Assembly (NCBI RefSeq): GCF_947497915.1
Contig: NZ_CANMIJ010000001.1
Span: forward strand, 186,001 to 250,000
From: an uncultured Erythrobacter sp.
Lineage (GTDB): Bacteria > Pseudomonadota > Alphaproteobacteria > Sphingomonadales > Sphingomonadaceae
Direction: 5' to 3'
DNA length: 64,000 nt
Below the pieces are notes generated by a model. It ran no database searches. It was given only the letters and a program-made list of their open reading frames with translations, and was not told the DNA's origin. Shown piece by piece: positions 1-9,333 of the stretch (the stretch's first letter is position 1; each line of letters starts with the position of its first letter). The translations under genes were made by a program, and so were the position numbers.

Positions 1-224
1 AGAACTGTGCCGATCCCTGCGTGACTTACGATCAGTTGAGACTGCTTGACCAAGGCCTCAAACTTATCAGGGGCAATGCGATCATGCGCCTCCATGTTGA
101 CGGGCTTGAACTCTCCAATTCCCGTTTGTGCTATTACAGGCATATCGAGCGATAGAGCGATTTCATCCATCGATTTGATAAGCCGGTCAAAGCCAAGCTG
201 CATTCCAACAGTGACTAGGATCAT
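1..224 (-). CDS. Alg13/PssE-like glycosyltransferase subunit, partial
   Basis: The reading frame starts with ATG at 222-224 on the minus strand and runs off the left edge, so about 74 N-terminal residues are visible. It opens MILVTVGMQLGFDRLIK, the typical start of the Alg13/PssE family (GT28 C-terminal-like domain), and later shows SQLIVSHAGIGT, the nucleotide-sugar-binding region of that family. Its start overlaps the stop of the Alg14/PssD-like gene by 4 bp (ATGA), which suggests translational coupling. In this family the two proteins form one glycosyltransferase, with the Alg14-like subunit anchoring the Alg13-like catalytic subunit at the membrane. The usual role is adding a sugar during exopolysaccharide assembly; substrate here is unknown. 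Confidence 0.85.
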   Translation of the reverse strand, partial: MILVTVGMQLGFDRLIKSMDEIALSLDMPVIAQTGIGEFKPVNMEAHDRIAPDKFEALVKQSQLIVSHAGIGTV

Positions 225-679
225 AAAACAGCCCCGCGATAGGCTGGCTTCGGCTCGCTAGCCAAGTGCTCCCACTGCGTAAGGCATTCATGTGCAAAGG
301 TCATCGAAAGCCGCCCGCACATTGATAATTTCTCACCATTTGCGACGCTATCGATCCAGAGCGTTTTGGCTCCAATCAATCGCCCGGCAAGAATGCAGAA
401 AAAGCCAGGCGCAGCGCCTGTCGATATGACCACATCAGGCCTTAGCCTTAGCACAAGCCAGAGCGCGACCATCCCGCACCAAGCTGATCGAAACGGTCTA
501 TTCTGGTTGCAATCGGGAAGGAGTGATGCGCCCTTGATCCCATGCTGCACCGCGATATCTCCATCGGTAGTGGCAAAGTGGGTGTCATAGCGCTCTAGCG
601 CCGTACGTAGGAGCATGAGCTGCTCCCAATGGCCGCCGCCTGATGCCGCTGCCAAGACCCGTTTGGTGGCTTTGCCCAC
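221..679 (-). CDS. Alg14/PssD-like glycosyltransferase subunit
   Basis: A 152-residue protein starting at GTG (677-679). The N-terminus carries ASGGGHWEQLMLL, the glycine-rich GGH motif of Alg14/PssD proteins, and the middle holds RPDVVISTGAAPGFF, also typical. A hydrophobic stretch around residues 67-80 could associate with the membrane. Length matches the family (about 150 aa). It overlaps the downstream Alg13/PssE-like partner by 4 bp, so the two are almost surely co-expressed as the halves of one polysaccharide glycosyltransferase. The next gene upstream (832) is divergent, so this pair may begin its own transcript in the 680-831 gap, although I cannot point to a clear promoter there. Confidence 0.85.
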   Translation of the reverse strand: MGKATKRVLAAASGGGHWEQLMLLRTALERYDTHFATTDGDIAVQHGIKGASLLPDCNQNRPFRSAWCGMVALWLVLRLRPDVVISTGAAPGFFCILAGRLIGAKTLWIDSVANGEKLSMCGRLSMTFAHECLTQWEHLASEPKPAYRGAVL

Positions 680-831
680 GATCCAATACCTGCCTGCTGC
701 GCCCGCGAAATTGCGTGCTTTGCGCAGTATTGCGGAGGATGCGTGACTGTCAATCGCGGCTGCTCGGTGAAAGCGCCCTTGCTCTTATTCGCCGCACGCG
801 CCAGAAGTTGCCGTGAACAGGAGAGCTTTCA

Positions 832-1911
832 ATGACGAACATCGCCGGCCCGCTTAGCGGACTAAAAGTGATCGAATTTGCGGGGATTGGACCGGGCCCG
901 CACGTTGCGATGTTGCTCGCTGATCTGGGGGCGGAAGTGGTGCGGATTGATCGCCCCGGCGGCGGCGTGATGAACCCTGTCGTCGAGCGCGCGCGCAATC
1001 GTGTGACGGCTGATCTGAAAAGCGAAGAGGGTAAAGCGTTTTGCCGCGAGGCCGCGAGCAAGGCCGATGTTCTGATCGAAGGCCTGCGCCCTGGAGTGAT
1101 GGAGCGCCTTGGCTTCGGGCCGGAAGAGTTGCTCGCCGAAAATCCGCGCCTCGTCTATGCCCGGATGACCGGCTGGGGTCAGGATGGGCCGCTATCTCAG
1201 GCGGCTGGACACGACATCAACTATATCGCGCTCACCGGCGCGCTCGACGCAATCGGCAAGGCAGGCGAAACAGCTGTGCCCCCGCAAAACCTTGTCGGCG
1301 ATTTTGGTGGCGGGTCGATGTATTGCGCGTTCGGTATCATGGCGGCTTTGTATGAGCGAGAACGATCTGGCAAAGGACAGGTCGTCGATGCCGCGATCGT
1401 CGATGGCACAACAAGCCTGATGAGCTTTTTCTTCGGCTTGCCCAAATCAGCGGTTCGCACGACCGAGCGCGGAAAAGGCTTGCTGGGCGGGGCGTCGCAT
1501 TTCTACCGCTGCTTTAAATGTGCAGACGGGAAAGAAGTCTCGCTCGGCGCAATCGAGCCGCAATTCTATGCCGAACTGCTTGCTAAATCGGGCGCTCCAG
1601 CGGAGCTTGCTGAAGGACAAATGAACCCCGCTAATTGGGATGAGTATGCTGAGAAGATGGCAGTGTTGTTTGCAACCAAAACCCGCGATGAATGGTGCGA
1701 GTTGTTAGAGGGAAGTGATGCGTGTTTCGCCCCTGTTATGGGCCTAGATGAAGCGCGCGAGCACCCACATATGAAAGCGCGCGGCGCATTTGTGGAGCAT
1801 GACGGCGCATGGCACACAGCGCCAGCACCACGCTTCAGCCGCACGCCGGGAGCCGTGCGGTCCAGCACCGAAGATGGCGCAGAAACGGTCGCAGGTTGGA
1901 CGAAAGGTTGA
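832..1911 (+). CDS. CoA-transferase family III protein, alpha-methylacyl-CoA racemase type
   Basis: A 359-residue protein with ATG at 832 and a good ribosome binding site (AGGAGAGC). It begins GPLSGLKVIEFAGIGPGP, the family III (CaiB/BaiF) signature in the AMACR subgroup. The catalytic residues described for the mycobacterial racemase MCR (His126, Asp156, Glu241) appear as His127 in GHDINY, Asp157 in GDFGGG and Glu242 in GAIEPQFY, the same spacing shifted by one. I therefore infer that it epimerises the alpha carbon of 2-methyl-branched acyl-CoA esters, as in degradation of branched fatty acids or sterol side chains. A MaoC hydratase follows after 3 bp and probably belongs to the same operon. 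Confidence 0.9.
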   Translation: MTNIAGPLSGLKVIEFAGIGPGPHVAMLLADLGAEVVRIDRPGGGVMNPVVERARNRVTADLKSEEGKAFCREAASKADVLIEGLRPGVMERLGFGPEELLAENPRLVYARMTGWGQDGPLSQAAGHDINYIALTGALDAIGKAGETAVPPQNLVGDFGGGSMYCAFGIMAALYERERSGKGQVVDAAIVDGTTSLMSFFFGLPKSAVRTTERGKGLLGGASHFYRCFKCADGKEVSLGAIEPQFYAELLAKSGAPAELAEGQMNPANWDEYAEKMAVLFATKTRDEWCELLEGSDACFAPVMGLDEAREHPHMKARGAFVEHDGAWHTAPAPRFSRTPGAVRSSTEDGAETVAGWTKG

Positions 1912-1914
1912 ACC

Positions 1915-2364
1915 ATGGCAGGTAAGTTCTTTGACGAATGGCAGGTTGGCGATCAGGTGGAGCATGAAATCCGCCGCACGGTGACCGAAACCGATAATCT
2001 GCTGTTTTCGACGATGACGCACAATCCGCAGCCTCTGCATCTGGATATCGAGGCAGCGAAAGAAAGCGGCTTTGGGCAAATCCTTGTGAATTCGACTTTC
2101 ACATTCTCGCTTCTGGTTGGTCTGTCGGTAGGCGACACAACACTCGGCACGCTGGTCGCCAATCTCGGCTTTGATAAAGTTGTGACCCCAAAACCCGTTT
2201 TCATTGGCGATACAATGCATGCGCGTAGCGAAGTGAAAGAGTTGCGTGCGAGCCAATCACGTCCCGAAGCGGGCATTGTCACCTTCACGCATGAGCTGCT
2301 GAACCAACGCGATGAAGTGGTGTGCCGTTGCGAGCGATCGGCGCTGCTTCGCCGTTCTGCTTGA
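1915..2364 (+). CDS. MaoC-family hotdog dehydratase
   Basis: A 149-residue single hotdog-domain protein, start ATG 1915, three bases after the racemase stop. It contains DNLLFSTMTHNPQPLHLD at about residues 24-41, the MaoC/R-hydratase catalytic region with the conserved Asp-Asn-His pattern. Members hydrate enoyl-CoA thioesters (R-specific enoyl-CoA hydratase, mesaconyl- or itaconyl-CoA hydratase types). Pairing with an alpha-methylacyl-CoA racemase points to breakdown of a methyl-branched acyl-CoA, but the substrate cannot be read from the sequence. Confidence 0.85.
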   Translation: MAGKFFDEWQVGDQVEHEIRRTVTETDNLLFSTMTHNPQPLHLDIEAAKESGFGQILVNSTFTFSLLVGLSVGDTTLGTLVANLGFDKVVTPKPVFIGDTMHARSEVKELRASQSRPEAGIVTFTHELLNQRDEVVCRCERSALLRRSA

Positions 2365-2423
2365 CGAACGGTAAGTTCTGGGCGCACAGTCTGGTGTAGG
2401 GAATTTAGAGGGAGGAGCGCAGG

Positions 2424-4328
2424 ATGCGCAATTGGACGAGTTTCGCATTGGCGGGCATTTCGGCGCTTGCTTTGTCGGCATGCGACAGTTTGATGCTGGT
2501 TGATGAGGCGAAGAGCGGCGATGGCGAAGGCGCAATTGAACTCGCCGAGTTTCCTGACCGTCCTTATTGGGGCGATACCCACCTCCACACTGATAACTCG
2601 ATTGACGCATTTGGTTTTGGTGTGCGGCTTGGCCCTGAAGAAGCCTTGCAGTTCGCGCGCGGTGACGCCGTTACGGCGACAACCGGTGCTGAAGCAAAGC
2701 TCGCAAGGCCGCTCGATTTTCTTGTGATCGCCGACCACTCTGACGGACTTGGCGCGACCCGCCGTCTTTATGATGCGCCGCGCTTCCTGATTCAGGATGA
2801 AACGCTGCTGCGCTGGCATGACATGATGCATGAAAGCCCCCAGCAATCGCAATTAGCGATTGCCGAGCTGATTACGGCGGCGGCGAACAACACCTTGCCC
2901 GAGGCAATGCGGGATCCCGAAGCGAACAAAGAGAATACGCGCGATATCTGGACAGCGCATCTCGACATCCTCGATCGTTACAATGCGCCCGGCGAGTTTT
3001 CTGCGATAGCGGGGTTTGAATGGACTCGGATGCCGGACGGAAACAACCTGCACCGTGTAGTGATGTTCCGCGATGGCAGCGACCGAACCAAACAAGTCCT
3101 GCCGTTCCCGGGTATCGATAGCACCGCAGAGCAGCTGTGGGATTACATGGCAGCCTACGCCAAGGAAACGGGCGGTAAGGCTCTCGCGATCCCGCATAAT
3201 TCGAACCTGTCCAATGGTCTGATGTTCGAGATGACGATGCCGGACGGCTCGCCAATGACAGCGGAATACGCTGCTAAGCGTGCGGCAGCTGAACCCGTTG
3301 TCGAAGTCACACAGATCAAGGGCGATAGCGAGACGCATCCGTTCCTTTCACCCAATGACGAGATGGCTGGATTTGGCGTGGCCGGATGGGAATTGGGCAA
3401 CCTGCCGCTTACCGCCGCAACGACCGACGACATGCTTGCTGGCTCCTATGTCCGCGAAGCGTTGAAGCGTGGACTTTCGCTAGAGGAACAGCTTGGCGCG
3501 AACCCTTATGCGTTCGGAATGGTCGGATCGACTGACAGTCACACTTCACTTGCCACAGGCGATGAAGACAACTTCTGGGGTAAACACACGGGCAACGAAC
3601 CTGCGTCAGAAGATCGCGCCGTTGCCGCGCAAAACCTTGGTACACGCGTCGGCCGGTTCGGCTGGAATTATCTGGCTGGCGGTTATGCGGCGGCATGGGC
3701 ACGCGGCAACACGCGGGCAGAGATATTCGACGCGTTCCAGCGCCGTGAGGTCTACGCCACCACCGGACCGCGTATGAGCGTGCGCGTTTTTGGCGGCTTC
3801 GGGTTCGAAGACACAGATTGGGACGGTGACTGGGTACGCAAAGGTTATAGTGAAGGCGTGCCGATGGGCGGTGAACTGACCAGCGCAGCGGAAGCACCGC
3901 GCTTCATGATCAGCGCGCTGAAAGATCCCGACGGCGCAAATTTGGACCGTGTACAGATTGTCAAAGGCTATCTCGATAGCGCAGGTGAAATGCAGGAGCA
4001 GGTATACGATGTCGTGTGGAGCGACATGGAAAACCGCGCCGTTTCTGGCGGCAAAGTGCCGGCAGTTGGCGATACGGTCGACCGCGAGGCTGCGACATAC
4101 ACCAATGATATCGGTGCTCCGGAACTGCGCAGTGTGTGGACTGACCCCGACTTTGCCGAGGGTCAGCGCGCATTCTACTATGTCCGAGTGCTCGAAATCC
4201 CGACGCCGCGCTGGTCGCTATTCGATGCGGTCCGATTTGGGCTGACGCTAAGCGAAGAAGCGATGGCTGACAGCGTTGCGCAAGAGCGCGCCTATACCTC
4301 ACCGATCTGGCTCAAACCAAACGCTTGA
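2424..4328 (+). CDS. DUF3604 lipoprotein, PHP-like metal-dependent hydrolase
   Basis: A 634-residue protein with RBS GGAGGAGCG before ATG 2424. The N-terminus is a lipoprotein signal with lipobox LSAC and Cys20. The next residue is Asp, which in E. coli marks inner-membrane retention. The body matches DUF3604, with spaced metal-ligand-like motifs as in PHP-domain hydrolases: YWGDTHLHTD (about residue 50), VIADHSDG (about 105), AIPHNSN (about 256) and GSTDSHT (about 370). Its reaction is not known. It is followed after 10 bp by a PpiC-type protein and then a HupE/UreJ-type protein, and the three look like one operon. Confidence 0.85.
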   Translation: MRNWTSFALAGISALALSACDSLMLVDEAKSGDGEGAIELAEFPDRPYWGDTHLHTDNSIDAFGFGVRLGPEEALQFARGDAVTATTGAEAKLARPLDFLVIADHSDGLGATRRLYDAPRFLIQDETLLRWHDMMHESPQQSQLAIAELITAAANNTLPEAMRDPEANKENTRDIWTAHLDILDRYNAPGEFSAIAGFEWTRMPDGNNLHRVVMFRDGSDRTKQVLPFPGIDSTAEQLWDYMAAYAKETGGKALAIPHNSNLSNGLMFEMTMPDGSPMTAEYAAKRAAAEPVVEVTQIKGDSETHPFLSPNDEMAGFGVAGWELGNLPLTAATTDDMLAGSYVREALKRGLSLEEQLGANPYAFGMVGSTDSHTSLATGDEDNFWGKHTGNEPASEDRAVAAQNLGTRVGRFGWNYLAGGYAAAWARGNTRAEIFDAFQRREVYATTGPRMSVRVFGGFGFEDTDWDGDWVRKGYSEGVPMGGELTSAAEAPRFMISALKDPDGANLDRVQIVKGYLDSAGEMQEQVYDVVWSDMENRAVSGGKVPAVGDTVDREAATYTNDIGAPELRSVWTDPDFAEGQRAFYYVRVLEIPTPRWSLFDAVRFGLTLSEEAMADSVAQERAYTSPIWLKPNA

Positions 4329-4338
4329 GAATAAGCAA

Positions 4339-5148
4339 ATGAAACTGCCGCGCTGGACCCGTGAACCTTTGGTCCATTTCCTGATTGCAGGCGCGCTGGT
4401 TTACGCATTTTTTGCGTGGACCGGCGGAAATGCGGTTGATCCATCGTCCCGTGTGATCGATGTTGATCGCGATGCTCAAGCGCAGCTCGCATTGCAGTTT
4501 GAACGGACAATGGGCCGTTCACCCACAGACGCCGAACTCGACGCGCAGATCGAACAATTTGTGCGCGACGAGGTGCTTTACCGGGAGGCTTTGCGCCTTG
4601 GCCTTGATCAAGGCGACGCGATTGTGCGGCGGCGACTGGTCAGCAAGATGGATATGGCTGCAGGTGCGGCTGCAGAAATTGCGGAGCCTGACGACGCGAC
4701 ATTGAAGGCGTTTCTCGCCGAGAATAGCGAGCGGTATCAGACAGTCCTCAACACCAGCTTCGACCAGCTCTATTTCTCCAATGAACAATCCGCGCGCACC
4801 GCGTTGAAGAATCTCGCCGGGATCGCTGACTGGCAGGAAATGGGCGAACCGATAAGCTTGCCTGCATCCATGAACGAAACCTCCCAGCGCAATATCCGCG
4901 CGCAATTTGGTGAGGAATTCGGTGCCGGGTTAGTGCCATTGGCGGTTGGCGATGCTTGGCAAGGCCCGCTGCGATCCGGTTTTGGATGGCATATCGTGCG
5001 CATTCGCGATCGGACATCTGCGGGCACAGGCTTTGATGCACTCCGACCGCAATTGGCAAATGACTGGCGAAGCGCCGAAGTTGCCGCTCGCAAAGCCCGG
5101 GCGTTTGAACTGCTGCGTGAGCCATACCGGATTGAGATCGACCGTTGA
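4339..5148 (+). CDS. Membrane-anchored parvulin-type (PpiC) peptidyl-prolyl isomerase
   Basis: I place the start at ATG 4339, ten bases after the DUF3604 stop, giving 269 residues; the in-frame ATG at 4276 would overlap the upstream gene by 53 bp. The protein has one N-terminal membrane helix (VHFLIAGALVYAFFAW), a SurA/PrsA-like helical region with FVRDEVLYREALRLGL, and a C-terminal rotamase-like part ending in GPLRSGFGWHIVRIRD, the conserved parvulin end. The early rotamase strands are weakly conserved, so isomerase activity is less certain than chaperone function. The stop overlaps the TTG start of the HupE-like gene. Confidence 0.8.
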   Translation: MKLPRWTREPLVHFLIAGALVYAFFAWTGGNAVDPSSRVIDVDRDAQAQLALQFERTMGRSPTDAELDAQIEQFVRDEVLYREALRLGLDQGDAIVRRRLVSKMDMAAGAAAEIAEPDDATLKAFLAENSERYQTVLNTSFDQLYFSNEQSARTALKNLAGIADWQEMGEPISLPASMNETSQRNIRAQFGEEFGAGLVPLAVGDAWQGPLRSGFGWHIVRIRDRTSAGTGFDALRPQLANDWRSAEVAARKARAFELLREPYRIEIDR

Positions 5149-6146
5149 GGCAAGCAGTGCGGGCATTGCTTGCTATCATCTTGGCAATGCTTGCCGCGCC
5201 AGTGCTGGCCGATGAGCTTCGACCTGCAGTCATCGAGCTTGCTGAGCGTGAAGCGGGCAAGTGGTCGCTTGAGTGGAAGATACCGGTTGCGGCCAATTCG
5301 CGCAGCTCTGCGCCAATGCTTCCGCAGCCTGTGATCCCGCAAAGCTGCACTATGGCGGGCGACCCAGTGCAACGCGCTGCACCATTGGCTTTGCTGGGTA
5401 GCGCGCAATTGGCATGTGATGGCGATCTGGCGGCGGAGCAGTTCGGCCTCACAGAATTGCTTGGTAGCGCCGATGCCATTGCGAGAGTTTCACCGTTAGG
5501 GCGGCCCACGCAGACTTTTCGCCTGACGGCTGATGCCCCGACGGCGACCATTGCGGCGAGGCCCGATGCATGGGGTGTGGCGCGTGATTATTTCGTGATC
5601 GGGGCGGAGCATATCCTGTTCGGCTGGGATCATTTGCTATTCGTGATCGCGCTAGTGCTCCTCGTCCGCAGCGGTTGGGCCGTGGTGAAAGCGGCAACAG
5701 CATTCACTGTCGCCCATTCGATCACATTGGTGGCCACAACACTTGGATATGCCGGCTTACCGAGCCGTCCGGTCGAGGCGCTGATTGCGCTGTCGATCGT
5801 GTTTCTTGCCGTCGAAGTGATCCGTGCCATCCGCGATCCAGACCATACGACATGGACGCGCGGCGCACCCTGGTTGGTCGCATTCGCATTTGGTCTATTG
5901 CACGGTTTCGGCTTCGCAGGCGCACTCGCCGATATCGGTTTGCCTCAAGGCGAAATCACCAGCGCATTGGTGGCGTTCAACGTTGGCGTCGAGGCAGGGC
6001 AATTGCTAGTGATCGCCGCACTGATTGCTCTGCTGTCATTGATGAAGCGCGTCATTCCAGCTGCAGAAACACCTTCGATCCGTTTCGCGACCTACGCGAT
6101 CGGTATCACCGGCAGCTTTTGGCTGTTTGAGCGGTTGCTCGGTTAG
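5145..6146 (+). CDS. HupE/UreJ-family membrane protein
   Basis: A 333-residue protein. The first usable start is TTG 5145, overlapping the upstream stop (TTGA); a GTG at 5157 is the alternative. It has a signal peptide (LLAIILAMLAAPVLA), a periplasmic domain of about 120 residues with two Cys, then a multi-helix membrane domain carrying EHILFGWDHLLF, FTVAHSITL, LLHGFGFA and FNVGVEAGQL. These His/Asp motifs inside helices are the hallmark of the HupE/UreJ group, linked to nickel or cobalt permeation in some members. No hydrogenase or urease lies here, so I do not infer a metal. Its companions suggest a shared envelope function. Confidence 0.82.
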   Translation: MRQAVRALLAIILAMLAAPVLADELRPAVIELAEREAGKWSLEWKIPVAANSRSSAPMLPQPVIPQSCTMAGDPVQRAAPLALLGSAQLACDGDLAAEQFGLTELLGSADAIARVSPLGRPTQTFRLTADAPTATIAARPDAWGVARDYFVIGAEHILFGWDHLLFVIALVLLVRSGWAVVKAATAFTVAHSITLVATTLGYAGLPSRPVEALIALSIVFLAVEVIRAIRDPDHTTWTRGAPWLVAFAFGLLHGFGFAGALADIGLPQGEITSALVAFNVGVEAGQLLVIAALIALLSLMKRVIPAAETPSIRFATYAIGITGSFWLFERLLG

Positions 6147-6149
6147 GCC

Positions 6150-7574
6150 TCAACCCTCCGGGGCTGAAGAACTGTCCCCGCCGAGCGCTTGCCATAGCAA
6201 GATTCGAGCCCGGTGGGCACGGCCAATGGCTGCTGCCGCCCGCTCTCCGCTCGCATCGGCGGCGCGTCGGGCTTCGAGAACTTCTAGGAAGTTTGAAAGT
6301 CCGGCGCGGAAGCGGGTGCCGGCAAGGCGGGCCGCGCGTTCTAGCTCGCGTTGTTCCTGCATTGCCAATTCCGCCTCGGCATCGCTGGCCTCGATCAATC
6401 CATAGGCTGCTTCGGCATCGCCGAGCGCTTGAAACACTGCGCCGCGATAGGCTGCAAAAGCGATCTTCTTGTTGGCAGCGGCGCCGTCGATCTCCGCCTC
6501 AATCCGACCAAAATCGAGCAAGGGTGCAGCGACGCCCGCAGTCAGTGTGCCGATGATCGATTCCTCGTCAAGCAGATCAGCGGGATTGAAAGCGAGCAAG
6601 CCTAGAACTCCGGAGAGAGTTAGGCGGGGGAAGCGTGCGCGGGCGGCCGCAGCAAGATCCGCGTCGGTAGCAGTCAATTCGCTTGCAGCGGCAAGTACAT
6701 CCGGGCGGTTGGTCAATAGGTCAGATGGTAGCGCGGCTGGCGCGGCTGGCGCAGCGGCGGGCGATAGCGCTTTGCCGTCGCTAGCGAGAGCAGCGTTTAC
6801 ATCCGCAGCGCTCTGCCCGGTTAGCGTGATCAGGCGTCCAACGATCCGCACTCGCTCGCTTTGCAGTCCAGCGAGACGCGAGCGTGAAGCGCTGGCAGCG
6901 GCTTCGGCGCGAACACGGTCAAAGCCGGGAGCGATACCAGCATCTTCGCGCTTTTTCGCAAGAGCGGCGAGCTGACTGGCCGCATCGACATCGCTTTTGA
7001 TTGAGGCACCGCGCGCTTCGAGGACACGCCAATCGGTGACACTGCCTGCAATCTCCGCAAGCAAGGCAATCCGCACGGCATTGGCCGACGCGCTGGCGGT
7101 ATCGACGCGGGCGAGGGCGGCGCGTTCTTGCGCTTTCAAGCGGCCAAAAACATCCGCATCCCAGCTCGCGACGAGGTTTGCCCCATAAGAGACCTGCTCA
7201 GTGTCGATAAACCCGCCCGCGGCGGCTCCATCGCCAAACTGGTTCGGATTAATGCGAGTGCCAATTACTGCGCCATCGAGGCCGAGCAAGGGCAAGCGTT
7301 CAGCGCCAGACCTTCTTGCGCCGGCTCGCGCGGCTTCGACACGGGAGAGCGCTTCGGCAAGACTTGGCCCATTGGCGAGCGCCGCGTTTGAGAGTGTCTG
7401 ATATGCTGGATCCTCGCTTGGCAGCAGATCTGCAACCGACGCATTGATTGTCGCATCGCCCTGATAGGCGAATTGCTGCGGCAGTTCGGGCGCAGGTGTA
7501 GCGATTTCGGGCGGAGCGCCTGCGACGCAGGCACCCAATGTTGCGGCGAGTGAAAAAACAAGCAACTGGCGCAT
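6150..7574 (-). CDS. Outer membrane efflux lipoprotein, TolC/NodT type
   Basis: A 474-residue outer membrane factor. The signal peptide MRQLLVFSLAATLGAC ends in a lipobox with Cys16, as in NodT-type proteins. Two repeats of coiled-coil-rich TolC-like sequence follow, with the typical PLLGLDGAV and FPRLTLSGVLG beta-strand patches at equivalent places. It is the last gene of a minus-strand run after the permease, ATPase and HlyD genes, with 6 bp to the HlyD gene, and should supply the outer membrane channel for that exporter. Confidence 0.88.
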   Translation of the reverse strand: MRQLLVFSLAATLGACVAGAPPEIATPAPELPQQFAYQGDATINASVADLLPSEDPAYQTLSNAALANGPSLAEALSRVEAARAGARRSGAERLPLLGLDGAVIGTRINPNQFGDGAAAGGFIDTEQVSYGANLVASWDADVFGRLKAQERAALARVDTASASANAVRIALLAEIAGSVTDWRVLEARGASIKSDVDAASQLAALAKKREDAGIAPGFDRVRAEAAASASRSRLAGLQSERVRIVGRLITLTGQSAADVNAALASDGKALSPAAAPAAPAALPSDLLTNRPDVLAAASELTATDADLAAAARARFPRLTLSGVLGLLAFNPADLLDEESIIGTLTAGVAAPLLDFGRIEAEIDGAAANKKIAFAAYRGAVFQALGDAEAAYGLIEASDAEAELAMQEQRELERAARLAGTRFRAGLSNFLEVLEARRAADASGERAAAAIGRAHRARILLWQALGGDSSSAPEG

Positions 7575-7580
7575 CTCGTC

Positions 7581-8600
7581 TTACTCCTGCTCTTCAGCAG
7601 GTGCGGTTTGCACCGGCGCGCGTGGGCCGTTGTCGACCGCAGGGATAAAGGCATCGACTTGCTGGCCCACTCTAAAGGCATCGCTTTGTGGCAGCGCATA
7701 AATGACTTGTAGAACGCGAACATCGACCCGCTCTGCAGCGCTGTTGGTCAGTTGGCGCTTGGGCACAACCTGGGGTTCTGCGCGGACAAATTTGGCTTTG
7801 ACCTGAATTTCGGCAGCACCGCGCGGTGAGACTGTTGCGTCCGCGCCCATTTGCAAGCGGACAGCTTCGTTCTCGTCGATATCAACACGTACATGCAGAG
7901 GGTTTGTTTCGCCCATCTGGATGAAGGGTGAGGCATTCCCGCCGCCCTGTGTTGCAACAAATTCGCCAGGGCGAATGTTCACCGCGAGGATCTCGCCGCT
8001 GATCGGAGCTCGAACGGTAAGACGCCCGATTTCTGTCTGAGCGCTCGAAGCGCTTGCTTGAGCAGCAGAAAGTCGAGCGCGGGCAACAGTCAAACGGCTT
8101 TGCGCGGCGGCGGCATCGCCTTCGGCGCGGATCACTTCGGACCGGCTGACCGCTGCAGGGTCATCAATTCCGCGATAAAGGGCGAGTTGCTGGCTTGAGG
8201 TGTCCTGCGCTGTGCGGGCTTCGTTGATCGCAGCGCGAGCTTCAGCAATGGCGGCGTTTGCTTCGGAAAGGCGCGCACGTGCTGCGCGGCTGTCAACTAG
8301 GAACAGCGGCTGACCTTTCTCGACGCGGTCGCCCGGCTGTACGCGTAAATCGGTGACGAGACCGGACAGAGCGGAGCCAATGTCGATGATCTCGCTAGAC
8401 GGTTCGACAAGACCGGTGCCGGCAACGCGCGCGCTGTCGGCCAGTTCGCCGGTTGCTTTGGGCGGTTCCTGGTCGGGCTCGCTGGTCGAACGGTCGGGCA
8501 GATCGCTGAAGATATAGAACGCTGCGACCAGGAGGCCGATCAGCGCCAAAACAGGCAGCACTTGCCGCGAAAAGCTCACATTTTGGGGAAGTAGGGACAT
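7581..8600 (-). CDS. HlyD/DevB-type periplasmic adaptor subunit
   Basis: I choose ATG at 8598-8600 (339 aa) because it has a good Shine-Dalgarno (GAGGAAATC) and leads directly into a membrane helix (VLPVLALIGLLVAAFYIF); in-frame starts upstream would run into the ATPase gene. The protein has the biotinyl-lipoyl-like half motifs (SGLVTDLRVQPGDRVEKGQ and APISGEILAVNIRPGEFV) on either side of an alpha-helical hairpin rich in Ala, Glu and Arg, as in membrane fusion proteins. It links the inner membrane ABC transporter to the TolC-like channel. The set matches DevBCA-type exporters. Confidence 0.88.
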   Translation of the reverse strand: MSLLPQNVSFSRQVLPVLALIGLLVAAFYIFSDLPDRSTSEPDQEPPKATGELADSARVAGTGLVEPSSEIIDIGSALSGLVTDLRVQPGDRVEKGQPLFLVDSRAARARLSEANAAIAEARAAINEARTAQDTSSQQLALYRGIDDPAAVSRSEVIRAEGDAAAAQSRLTVARARLSAAQASASSAQTEIGRLTVRAPISGEILAVNIRPGEFVATQGGGNASPFIQMGETNPLHVRVDIDENEAVRLQMGADATVSPRGAAEIQVKAKFVRAEPQVVPKRQLTNSAAERVDVRVLQVIYALPQSDAFRVGQQVDAFIPAVDNGPRAPVQTAPAEEQE

Positions 8601-8625
8601 GATTTCCTCGGAGGGTGCAGGTGGC

Positions 8626-9333
8626 TTAGTGGTCTTCCGGCATGTCAGTGCCGTCATGAGTGACGCGTCCATCCTCAAGCACGAGGATGCGGTCGGCGAG
8701 ATCGAAGATACGGTTGTCATGGGTCACGATGATGCAGGCACGATCCGGCGCCACAGCAACTTCGCGCAGCAAGTCCATGACACGGCGGCCGGAGCTGGCA
8801 TCAAGCGCAGCGGTAGGTTCATCGCAAACGACGAGGCGCGGTTCGTGCACCAAAGCGCGGGCGATTGCGACGCGCTGTTGCTGCCCGCCGGAAAGTTGGT
8901 TTGGCAGTTTGTTGGCCTGATCGCTGATATTGAGCTTTTCAAGCAGCTCGATGGCTTTCTCGCGCGCGGGGCCGATTGCCATACCCTTGGCGATCAGAGG
9001 GACTGCAGCATTCGAAGCCGCATCGATTGACGGGATCAGGTTATATTGCTGGAAAATAAAACCGATATTGTTGAGCCGGAAATTGACCAATTCTGTGTCT
9101 GACAGGCTGTAAATGTCTGTGCCGAACACCTGAACTTCGCCTTCGGTCGGCCACAAAATGCCGCACATGATCGAGATCAGCGTGGTTTTGCCCGAGCCAC
9201 TTTCGCCCACGACATACGTCATCTCGCCAGAGCGGATGTCGGTGTCGATACCATGGAGCACGCGGATCGTGGATTGACCGGCCTGAAAATCGCGGATGAT
9301 GCCGCGTGCGCAAATCGCGCTTTCCGCGTTCAC
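8626..9333 (-). CDS. DevA/LolD-type ABC transporter ATP-binding protein
   Basis: A 235-residue ABC ATPase with Walker [11 protein letters not shown], the signature [15 protein letters not shown], Walker [13 protein letters not shown] and the switch His in IIVTHDNR. It belongs to the LolD/MacB/DevA branch of short ATPases that pair with FtsX-fold permeases. Its start overlaps the permease stop by 4 bp (ATGA, 9330-9333), indicating tight coupling with that gene. Confidence 0.92.
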   Translation of the reverse strand: MNAESAICARGIIRDFQAGQSTIRVLHGIDTDIRSGEMTYVVGESGSGKTTLISIMCGILWPTEGEVQVFGTDIYSLSDTELVNFRLNNIGFIFQQYNLIPSIDAASNAAVPLIAKGMAIGPAREKAIELLEKLNISDQANKLPNQLSGGQQQRVAIARALVHEPRLVVCDEPTAALDASSGRRVMDLLREVAVAPDRACIIVTHDNRIFDLADRILVLEDGRVTHDGTDMPEDH

